DNA of 64,000 nt from contig NZ_CP107785.1 of the NCBI RefSeq assembly GCF_036345915.1, positions 9,610,001 through 9,674,000 of the forward strand. The letters run 5' to 3'. The notes under the pieces were generated by a model that saw only the letters and a program-made list of their open reading frames with translations, had not been told where the DNA came from and searched no databases. Made by a program: the position numbers and the translations under genes. The stretch is from Nocardia sp. NBC_00565. GTDB lineage: Bacteria > Actinomycetota > Actinomycetes > Mycobacteriales > Mycobacteriaceae. Of the stretch, positions 57,249 through 64,000 are shown piece after piece; the stretch's first letter is position 1, and each line of letters starts with the position of its first letter.

Positions 57249-59971
57249 CGTACACCGTGAACGGCGCCACCTTCGAGGACGAGCCGAATCCCGGTCAATG
57301 CCTACGCACATTCCTGCGCTCGCTCGGCCAGCACGGTGTCAAGAAGGGATGCGACGCAGGCGATTGCGGCGCCTGCACGGTGTGGCTGGACGGCGATCCC
57401 GTGCACAGCTGCATCACGCCCGCGTTCCGCGCCGAGGGATGTGCGGTCACGACGATCGAGGGTCTGGGTTCGCCAACGGACCTGCACCCGATGCAGCGGC
57501 AGTTCCGCGACGCTCCCGGCTTCCAGTGCGGCTTCTGCACCGCGGGCATGATCATGACCACGGTGGCGCTCACGGACGCCCAGAAGCGAGATCTGTCGCG
57601 TGCGCTGAAGGGCAACCTCTGCCGCTGCACCGGCTACCGGGCGATCGAAGATGCGGTGCACGGTGTCGCCGAGATCGAGGTCGCGCTGCCGGGTCGGGCC
57701 GTCGGCACCAGCGTCGGCGCTCCGGCGGGCACCGAGGTGGTGACGGGTCGCGCCGAATTCACCATGGACACCGCGATCGAGGGCATGTTGCATCTGAAGG
57801 TGCTGCGCTCGCCGCACGCCCATGCCCGCATCATCTCGATCGACACCACCGCGGCGCTCGCGGTTCCCGGTGTGCATCGCGCGTACACCTGGGAGGATGT
57901 GCCGCGCAAGCGGTTCACGACCGCGATACACACCGATCACCTCGTCGATCCCAGCGATACCTACATCCTCGACAACGTGGTGCGCTTCGTCGGTCAGCGA
58001 GTGGTCGCGGTGGTGGCCGACACCGTCGGGGCCGCGGAAGCGGGTTGCCGCGAGGTGATCGTCGAGTACGAGGTGCTGCCCGCGGTCTTCGACCCGGAAG
58101 CGGCGATGGCCGACGGCGCTCCCCAACTGCACGGCTCGCACGACCCCTTTGTGCGGGATCCCGAGCACAACATCCTGCTCGAGATCCACGGGCATGTCGG
58201 TGATGTCGAGGCGGGATTCGCCGAGGCCGACGTGATCCACGAGGGCACCTATTTCTCGCCGCGCGTGCAGCATGCGCATCTCGAGACGCACGGATCGATC
58301 GCGTGGCTCGACGACGGTCGCCTGCACGTTCGCACCAGCTCCCAATCCCCGTCGATCGCCAAGGACAAGCTCAGCTACCTCTTCGACCTGCGTCCGGATC
58401 AGCTGCGCGTGTTCTGTCAGCGGGTCGGCGGCGCGTTCGGCGGCAAGCAGGAGGTCATCACCGAGGATTTGGTCGCCCTTGCCACATTGGACACCGGCTG
58501 GCCGGTGTGTTTCGAGTTCACCCGCGAAGAGGAGTTCACGACCGCCTCGCCGCGCCATCCGATGTCGCTGACGGTCAAACTCGGCGCACGCGCCGATGGC
58601 ACGCTCACCGCGATCCAGGTCCGCAATGTGTCGAATACCGGCGCATACGGAAACCACGGCGGCGAGACACTGTTCGCCGGTGGGACCGCCGTCGCGACCT
58701 ACCGCTGCCCCAACAAGAAGTTCGACGCCTATTCGGTCTATACGAACACGGTGCCCAGCGGCGCGCTGCGCGGTTACGGCATGACCCAGCCCGCGTTCGC
58801 GATGGAGTCCGCCATGCACGAGCTGGCGGTCGCGCTCGATATGGATCCGCTCGAGCTGCGGCGGCGCAATATCGTGCGTCCCGGAGATGCCCTCGTAGCA
58901 TTCGACGACGGCCCGGACGACGTCATGTTCAGCGAGGAGGGCCTCGGCCGCTGCATCGATCTCGTCGATGAAGCACTGCGGCGCAACACCGCCGAGCCGC
59001 CACCGGGAGGCGGGTGGCTCATCGGCACCGGCACCGCCAGCTCGCTGCACGAGACCGCGCCCCCGACCGACCATCTCTCCGCGGCCTGGCTGACCCTCGA
59101 TGACGACGGCAGCTACGAATTAGCCGTCGGCACCGTCGAATTCGGCGAGGGCACCTCGACCGCGCACGTGCAGATCGCGGCCAACCAACTCGGCACCACG
59201 CCGTCACGGGTGCGCCTGGTGCAATCCGATACCGACCGGACGGGCTTCGATACCGGCGCGTTCGCCAGCGCCGGACTCTTCGTCTCCGGGAACGCGGTGC
59301 TGCGGGCAGCCGACGCCCTGCGCGATCGCATCCTGTTTCTGGCGGCCGAATATGCGGGCGTCGATATCGCTTCGTGCGCGATGGACGACACCGAGGTCGT
59401 CTGCGGTGACCGCCGCATATCGCTGTCGGAGCTGATCGAGGTGGCGCGCCGACGCGGCATCCGATTGACCGAGGCCCGCAAGGCATTCGGGTCGCCGCGC
59501 AGCGTCGTCTTCAACACCCACGGCTTCCGGATCGCAGTGCACCGGATGACGGGGGAGATCCGCATCCTCTACAGCGTGCACGCCACCGATGCCGGACTCC
59601 TCATCAACCCGGCGCAGGTGCGCGGCCAGATCGAGGGTGGCGTCGCGCAGGGCATCGGCTTCGCACTGACCGAGAACTTCCACGTCGACGAGAACGGCGT
59701 CATGGTCAACCCGAACCTGCGCAACTACCGCATCCCGACCTACGCCGATATTCCCCGCACCGAAGTACTGACGGTCGACTCCGCCGATTCCGTCGGGGCG
59801 ATGCGCTCGAAAGGTATGGCGGAGTGCTGTATCAACCCGGTGGCACCGGCGCTGGCCAACGCGCTCGAGAATGCGACGGGGATCCGATACCGCGCGCTGC
59901 CGCTCACTCCAGAGCGCATCTATCGGCGGCTCATCGCGAACGCACCGGTTCCGACGCGATCCGAGCCGTGA
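57245..59971 (+). CDS. Molybdenum hydroxylase with fused 2Fe-2S and Moco domains (MOP-like)
   Basis: 908 residues. Residues 1-75: plant-type 2Fe-2S with C36-x4-C41-x2-C44-x11-C56. Residues 80-150: second 2Fe-2S domain with CGFC near 95 and NLCRCTGY near 128. Residues 160-908: aldehyde-oxidase-type molybdopterin domains with RVGGAFGGKQE near 395, VPSGALRGYGMTQPAFAME near 505 and the catalytic Glu region SKGMAECCINPVAPALANAL near 860. The order and length match Desulfovibrio gigas aldehyde oxidoreductase (MOP, 907 residues), but here a separate FAD subunit precedes it. The substrate may be an aldehyde or N-heterocycle. Confidence 0.9.
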   Translation: MTYTVNGATFEDEPNPGQCLRTFLRSLGQHGVKKGCDAGDCGACTVWLDGDPVHSCITPAFRAEGCAVTTIEGLGSPTDLHPMQRQFRDAPGFQCGFCTAGMIMTTVALTDAQKRDLSRALKGNLCRCTGYRAIEDAVHGVAEIEVALPGRAVGTSVGAPAGTEVVTGRAEFTMDTAIEGMLHLKVLRSPHAHARIISIDTTAALAVPGVHRAYTWEDVPRKRFTTAIHTDHLVDPSDTYILDNVVRFVGQRVVAVVADTVGAAEAGCREVIVEYEVLPAVFDPEAAMADGAPQLHGSHDPFVRDPEHNILLEIHGHVGDVEAGFAEADVIHEGTYFSPRVQHAHLETHGSIAWLDDGRLHVRTSSQSPSIAKDKLSYLFDLRPDQLRVFCQRVGGAFGGKQEVITEDLVALATLDTGWPVCFEFTREEEFTTASPRHPMSLTVKLGARADGTLTAIQVRNVSNTGAYGNHGGETLFAGGTAVATYRCPNKKFDAYSVYTNTVPSGALRGYGMTQPAFAMESAMHELAVALDMDPLELRRRNIVRPGDALVAFDDGPDDVMFSEEGLGRCIDLVDEALRRNTAEPPPGGGWLIGTGTASSLHETAPPTDHLSAAWLTLDDDGSYELAVGTVEFGEGTSTAHVQIAANQLGTTPSRVRLVQSDTDRTGFDTGAFASAGLFVSGNAVLRAADALRDRILFLAAEYAGVDIASCAMDDTEVVCGDRRISLSELIEVARRRGIRLTEARKAFGSPRSVVFNTHGFRIAVHRMTGEIRILYSVHATDAGLLINPAQVRGQIEGGVAQGIGFALTENFHVDENGVMVNPNLRNYRIPTYADIPRTEVLTVDSADSVGAMRSKGMAECCINPVAPALANALENATGIRYRALPLTPERIYRRLIANAPVPTRSEP

Positions 59972-59981
59972 GGAGACTGCG

Positions 59982-60953
59982 ATGGACGCCGGGAAGCGTA
60001 CCGACACTGCGGCGACGGTCATCATCGGCCAGCAGGTGCGCCCAGGGTTCGAGAAAGCCTTCAAGACCTGGCAGGAGGACCTGAACGCCGCGGCCTCGGG
60101 CCATGCCGGATTCATCGGCGCCGAGATCGTCGCCCCCACCGCTGTGCAGCGGGAGTGGATCGTGGTCTACCGCTTCGACTCCGTCGGTCATCTGCAGGAC
60201 TGGATCAACAGCGCCATCCGTCAGGAGTTCCTGGACCGCGGGCAGCAATACTTCGACGGTCCCGCCACCCAGCAGGTCATCAGCGGCGGCACGCGGCCCG
60301 TGGATCCTCTCGTGACGGTCGTGGTCACCCATCGCGTGACTCCCGAGAGCGTCGCGGATTTCCTTGCGTGGCAGGCTCATTTGAGCCAGGAGGAGGCAAA
60401 ATTCGAAGGCTTCCGCGGTTCCGAGCTGTTCCGCCCCATCGAGGGTGTTCAGGACGAGTGGACCGCGCTCTACCGCTTCGATACCGCGGCGAATCTGGCC
60501 ACGTGGCTCACCTCGACGCGGCGCGAGGAGCTCCTCGCCGAGGGCGAGAAGTTCAGCGACTTCGAATTGCGTACCATCGAGAACTCTTTCGGCAGCTGGT
60601 TCGCCTTCGACGAGCACGGCACCGAGACCGCCGCTCCGTCGGATACCAAGACCGCCGTAGCGGTATGGGTCGGCCTCTACCCGACCGTCGTGCTGCTCAC
60701 CCTCGCATTGTCACCGTTGCAGATGCCGCTCTGGCTGGGGTTGCTCATCGGCAACCTGCTGTCCAGCTTCGTGATGACTTTCCTCACGATGCCGTACTAC
60801 GTGAACCGGCTGCTGCGGCGGTGGCTGTGGCCGCCCTCGGATGCGCTGGCCGCCAAGACGAACCTCCAGGGCATCGCCGTGGTCGCCGCACTCAACCTGG
60901 TCTGGGTCGTCATCTTCTACGTGGTGACGACCCAGCTCTGGACGCTGCCCTGA
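59982..60953 (+). CDS. Membrane protein with two antibiotic-biosynthesis-monooxygenase (ABM) domains
   Basis: 323 residues from ATG 59982, 10 bp after the hydroxylase gene. Two ABM-like ferredoxin-fold repeats are at about 12-100 (TVIIGQQVRPGFEKAFKTWQ, EWIVVYRFDSVGHLQDWINS) and about 110-200 (TVVVTHRVTPESVADFLAWQ, EWTALYRFDTAANLATWLTS). The C-terminal third has about three membrane segments with YYVNRLLRRWLWPPS between. ABM domains act on quinone-like substrates. In this operon it may anchor or supply the molybdenum hydroxylase at the membrane, which is inference. Confidence 0.8.
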   Translation: MDAGKRTDTAATVIIGQQVRPGFEKAFKTWQEDLNAAASGHAGFIGAEIVAPTAVQREWIVVYRFDSVGHLQDWINSAIRQEFLDRGQQYFDGPATQQVISGGTRPVDPLVTVVVTHRVTPESVADFLAWQAHLSQEEAKFEGFRGSELFRPIEGVQDEWTALYRFDTAANLATWLTSTRREELLAEGEKFSDFELRTIENSFGSWFAFDEHGTETAAPSDTKTAVAVWVGLYPTVVLLTLALSPLQMPLWLGLLIGNLLSSFVMTFLTMPYYVNRLLRRWLWPPSDALAAKTNLQGIAVVAALNLVWVVIFYVVTTQLWTLP

Positions 60954-61415
60954 CCGATCCGACTCCGGCTATCGGCCACCGAGCGGTGCGGGTCCAGTCG
61001 CTGCGGGAATCGTGCTCAACAGCGTCGATGTCAGGGTTGTGGCCTGAGGGTCGGCACTCAGGAAACTGACCGGGATCTGGGAACTCATCGGATCGGATAC
61101 CGACCGGTCGCCCCCGGTCGATCCGGCACTCACCGCAGGCTGGACTCGCGATGTCCTCCGGGCGGGGACGAATCGATGGCGGGACGGATCGCCGTCAGCC
61201 CTGCGCTGATCGTTGCAGCCCGAAAGGGCCGCGCCTGGGCATGACCCTGATCGCTCCATTCGGAAGGTGTCATGCCCCGCCGCAACTCGAATCGGACCGC
61301 TGTCAGGCGAATAGCGCTACACTGCAACAAGATTCGATGTGCGACGGCGCGCCGAGGGTGACGTCTTCGATGTGGTCGGCCAATGTGTTGTGCAGGATCG
61401 ACTCGACGGGACACC
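60954..61415. other. Gene-poor stretch before the ATP-grasp gene
   Basis: 462 bp. On the minus strand a GTG/ATG frame ending at 60969 encodes up to 54 Ser/Thr-rich residues (MSSQIPVSFLSADPQATTLT and further), without a clear ribosome site. On the plus strand nothing is convincing. The region holds the promoter of the ATP-grasp gene. Confidence 0.35.
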
Positions 61416-62390
61416 ATGAACGAGATTGTCGTCATGACCGATTTCAGTTCGACCGAAGGCAGTACCGTTCACCTGCGGCAGGCCGTGGAGCTGCTGACCG
61501 GACGAACCCCGGCGGTGGTGGATGCCCGGCACTTCTACGATGACGCCCCGGTTGCGGCACAGCTGCATGGAACGACATTGACGTTGCAGGCGCCCGGCAC
61601 AGGAAGAGACCTTCGCCCCTCGGTGATCGTCATCTACGAGATCCCGCCCGCGGATCGATGCCGGTTCACGCGCTTCCAAGCGCTCCTCGGCCGCAGCACG
61701 ACCGTCAGCTTCGGCGACCAGCGGTCGTGGCGAAGCGCCACCGACAAACACGAGATGGTCGGCAAGTTCACCGAAGCCGCTATCCCCCAAATGGATTCGG
61801 TCCTGCTGGACAACCCGGGTCATACCGGAGCAATGGACGCTTTTCGACGGCTCGGAGGTGACGTGTGGGCCAGGCCCGCCGTCGGCTTCGGCGGTCGAGA
61901 CGTCTTCCACCTCACCTCCCCGCAGCACCTGGCGGCCGCCACGCGGCATTTCTCGAGCATCGGTGGTCGCTGGCTGCTCACCCAGGACGCACGCAATATC
62001 GACGCGCAGGGCAGACGTCACCAGTACCGGGTCGTCGTCCTGGGCGAACGGATACTGCGTGTCTGCGAACACGTTCAACACAACCCCGACGCACCCTGCA
62101 ACGAGGCGCAGGGCGCCGTCTCCACCGTGCTGCCCGTCGACGCCCTACCCCGGCACCTGCTCGACCTCGCGGTGAAAGCCACTCGCGCACTGGGCCTTCC
62201 ATTCGGCGGAGTCGACCTGGCCGCCGAGAACGGCGGCGTGGTCTTCGAGGTCAACGTGCACCCGGTCCTGGACGTGCCGCACGGATACCACACCGTCACA
62301 GTCCCATTCGTCCACGCACACCTGAACCGCCACCCCCACTACCCAACCGTCGGCACCGGTTCGCTGACCACGGGGAATGAAGAAGTCTGA
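61416..62390 (+). CDS. ATP-grasp (RimK-like) carboxylate-amine ligase-type protein
   Basis: 324 residues from ATG 61416. The N-terminal pre-ATP-grasp part (1-100) begins MNEIVVMTDFSSTEGSTVHL. The ATP-grasp core follows: a Lys in DKHEMVGKFTEAAI near 122, a glycine loop VGFGGRDVF near 160, YRVVVLGERILRV near 205, and the metal-binding E-x-N in VVFEVNVHPVLDVP near 285. Such enzymes join a carboxylate to an amine or thiol via acyl phosphate. No obvious substrate gene or peptide precursor lies beside it. Peptide-modifying and peptide-bond-forming ATP-grasp proteins have this size. Confidence 0.75.
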   Translation: MNEIVVMTDFSSTEGSTVHLRQAVELLTGRTPAVVDARHFYDDAPVAAQLHGTTLTLQAPGTGRDLRPSVIVIYEIPPADRCRFTRFQALLGRSTTVSFGDQRSWRSATDKHEMVGKFTEAAIPQMDSVLLDNPGHTGAMDAFRRLGGDVWARPAVGFGGRDVFHLTSPQHLAAATRHFSSIGGRWLLTQDARNIDAQGRRHQYRVVVLGERILRVCEHVQHNPDAPCNEAQGAVSTVLPVDALPRHLLDLAVKATRALGLPFGGVDLAAENGGVVFEVNVHPVLDVPHGYHTVTVPFVHAHLNRHPHYPTVGTGSLTTGNEEV

Positions 62391-62592
62391 TTCATCCCGT
62401 TTAGGGAGGGGGTCTGGGTGGTATCTATCGGTGGCGGGTGTGGGGAGCCTGCATACCTTGGGCTACTCGCAGGGCCGACTGTCCGGGAAGGCGACAACTG
62501 AATCGGCACGATCCCTGCCCGTGACTCAGGGGACCGGCCCGGCGGATGATTCCGCGTACGACCGACAGAGGGGAAAGGACGTGCGCGGTACC

Positions 62593-62621
62593 CGCCTGTC
62601 CGCGTAAAACACGAACAGGCG
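62593..62621 (-). terminator. Possible hairpin terminator after the tRNA
   Basis: Inverted repeat CGCCTGT / ACAGGCG with a 15-base loop that itself can pair partly. It starts 10 bp after the 3' end of the tRNA on the minus strand. Confidence 0.4.
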
Positions 62622-62631
62622 AGCCATGAGG

Positions 62632-62705
62632 CGCCCCCGGCAGGAATCGAACCTGCGACCTAGGGATTAGAAGGCCCTTGCTCTATCCAACTGAGCTACG
62701 GAGGC
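62632..62705 (-). tRNA. tRNA-Arg (UCU)
   Basis: 74 bases that fold as a cloverleaf: acceptor GCCTCCG / CGGGGGC with discriminator G, D arm GCTC / GAGC, anticodon loop CTTCTAA, variable AGGTC, and T arm GCAGG-TTCGAAT-CCTGC. The anticodon TCT reads AGA/AGG arginine codons. The anticodon stem AGGGC / TCCCT has a C-U mismatch at its loop-closing pair. CCA is not encoded. Confidence 0.95.
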
Positions 62706-62914
62706 AGTGGGTTCCACCATGGCCGACATTGGCCGTGCTGTCCAGCGCGGCAAGTATACCGAGCGTCCAGATGGCTAGGTTCTTAGCATTAGCAACATTT
62801 CAGCCACCTACCGGCAATGGGCCAAGCGAGTCGCGGCATGATCGACATCGCACCTCCGATCAGTAAGCCACCCTATCGGCCCAAACCCCTCCGGGCCACG
62901 CATTAACGGCCGAC

Positions 62915-62920
62915 TACGCT
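62915..62920 (+). promoter_or_regulatory. Putative -10 box of the CopD gene
   Basis: TACGCT (TANNNT) ends seven bases before the ATG at 62928 with no Shine-Dalgarno in between, so the message is probably leaderless. Confidence 0.45.
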
Positions 62921-62927
62921 CGGACTC

Positions 62928-64000
62928 ATGTCGTCACTGCAGGACCCGCCCATTGCCCCTGATCTCGAAGCGGGGAACTCGGGTCCCGGAGCGACCTTCG
63001 TCACACTGACCGCGCTGGCCGGAGCGATCGCGGCGGTGGTCGCGGCGATGATCGTCGGCCTCTCGGCGGCGCAGGCGCTGACCCTGCTCGGCATACCCGA
63101 TCCTGGACCGCTGACCACCTACGGCCTGCCCGCCATCCGGGCACTCGCGGATCTTGCCGCGGCACTGACCGTCGGCTCGTTGCTGTTCGCCGCATTCCTG
63201 GTGCCGCCGCAGGCGAACGGTCTGCTCGATGTCGGGGGGTACCGCGCGGTCCGGCGCGCCTCGAACTTCGCCCTGGGCTGGGCCTGCTGCGCGGCGCTGC
63301 TCATCCCGTTGACGGTGTCGGACACCACCGGGCAGCCGGTGAGCCAGGTTTGGCGGCCGGAACAACTCTGGCGTGCGATCGGCCAGGTGGAGCTGGCTCA
63401 GGCGTGGCGCACCACGGTGATCTTCGCGCTGATCGTCGCGGTGGGCTGCCGACTTGCGCTGCGCTGGGGGTGGACCCCGGTGCTGTTCGGCGGTGCGATC
63501 GTGACCATGATGCCGCTGGCGCTCACCGGCCACTCGTCGGCCGGCGGCGCGCATGATCTGGCGACCAACAGCCTGATCCTGCACCTGGTTTCGGCCGCGG
63601 TGTGGGTCGGTGGATTGTTCGCGGTGTTGGCGTACGCGATGCGCGGGGGCGCGCATACCGATGTCGCGGCCCGGCGGTTCTCACTCACCGCCAGTATCGC
63701 CTTCGTGGTGATCGGCGTCAGCGGTGTGATCAATTCTTGGGTGCGGGTGCCGTGGAGTGATCTGTTCACCACCACCTACGGCCGACTGGTGATCGCCAAG
63801 GCGTGTGCGCTTGCGGTGCTCGGCGTGTTCGGATATTTGCAACGCCGCGCCAGCCTGCCGGGCCTTGCCGCGAACCCGCGGGACCGCGCCGCGCTCATCC
63901 GATTCGGTGGTGCGGAGGTGCTGGTCTTCGCGGCCACCATGGGCCTGGCCGTCGGGTTGGGGCGAACGCCGCCGCCACCGCCGACGAGCGTGCCGACACC
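62928..64000 (+). CDS. CopD-domain membrane protein, cytochrome oxidase assembly/copper resistance (C-terminus cut off)
   Basis: At least 357 residues, running off the right edge. Many membrane segments: about 22-48, 70-90, 105-125, 150-170, 180-195, 210-230, 245-265, 280-297. The CopD part shows LALTGHSSAGGAHDLATNSL (His pairs for copper) and LHLVSAAVWVGGLFAVLAY, hallmarks of CopD/PcoD. Actinobacterial members continue into a CtaG-like cytochrome c oxidase assembly domain after residue 330, so the full protein is probably about 650 residues. It acts in copper uptake or delivery at the membrane. Confidence 0.85.
   Translation, partial: MSSLQDPPIAPDLEAGNSGPGATFVTLTALAGAIAAVVAAMIVGLSAAQALTLLGIPDPGPLTTYGLPAIRALADLAAALTVGSLLFAAFLVPPQANGLLDVGGYRAVRRASNFALGWACCAALLIPLTVSDTTGQPVSQVWRPEQLWRAIGQVELAQAWRTTVIFALIVAVGCRLALRWGWTPVLFGGAIVTMMPLALTGHSSAGGAHDLATNSLILHLVSAAVWVGGLFAVLAYAMRGGAHTDVAARRFSLTASIAFVVIGVSGVINSWVRVPWSDLFTTTYGRLVIAKACALAVLGVFGYLQRRASLPGLAANPRDRAALIRFGGAEVLVFAATMGLAVGLGRTPPPPPTSVPT

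Overview
The window is high-GC actinobacterial chromosome, most likely Nocardia or a close mycolic-acid relative (genus is inference). Evidence: a DesA3-type acyl-CoA desaturase with its dedicated ferredoxin reductase, a MymA-like monooxygenase/fatty-acyl ligase cluster, Rv1733c-type and DUF4389 membrane proteins, an XRE-DUF5753/DUF397 pair, many TetR regulators, TANNNT boxes a few bases before start codons (leaderless mRNAs), and one tRNA-Arg(UCU). There is no phage, CRISPR array, intact insertion sequence or origin. Both ends cut genes: FadH on the left, a CopD-domain protein on the right.

Layout. 0-10 kb: PadR regulator with a FadH-type reductase, transporter, thioesterase, two membrane proteins, then a TetR (DesT-like) gene divergent from the ferredoxin reductase/desaturase operon. 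10-21 kb is an accessory patchwork: a 38-codon hydrophobic ORF, epoxide hydrolase opposite a CGNR regulator, HxlR opposite MBL-fold and SnoaL-like genes, GlxA-type regulator opposite SnoaL and HD-domain genes, a three-gene operon of small unknown proteins, and the XRE/DUF397 module. 21-27 kb: ABC-2 exporter, orphan EctB, L,D-transpeptidase lipoprotein, Rv1733c-type protein, cold-shock protein.

27.3-35.8 kb is the most coherent unit: a DUF5666-type membrane-anchored protein divergent from a two-component system, followed by two paralogous GT39/ArnT-like glycosyltransferases flanking a GalU-type nucleotidyltransferase. Arrays of 11-bp CACAG-type repeats lie before all four predicted transcription units, pointing to a compact envelope-glycosylation regulon.

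36-46 kb: ROK regulator, NtaA/DszA-type flavin monooxygenase and a fused asymmetric ABC exporter, then TetR divergent from tautomerase and alcohol dehydrogenase. 46-54 kb: MymA-like lipid-modification operon (metal-dependent hydrolase, ferredoxin reductase, SRPBCC, Baeyer-Villiger monooxygenase, SDR, decayed lipase, acyl-CoA ligase) divergent from a TetR gene. 54-64 kb: FAD aromatic hydroxylase, SDR remnant, Rieske ferredoxin, a molybdenum hydroxylase with a MOP-like 2Fe-2S/Moco fusion, a tandem-ABM membrane protein, an ATP-grasp protein, the tRNA and CopD.

Several genes are clearly decaying: the HicB-like ORF, 18.3 kb gene, 36 kb gene, TetR tail, lipase and SDR remnants. All functions are inferred from motifs and context read by eye; no database search was possible.
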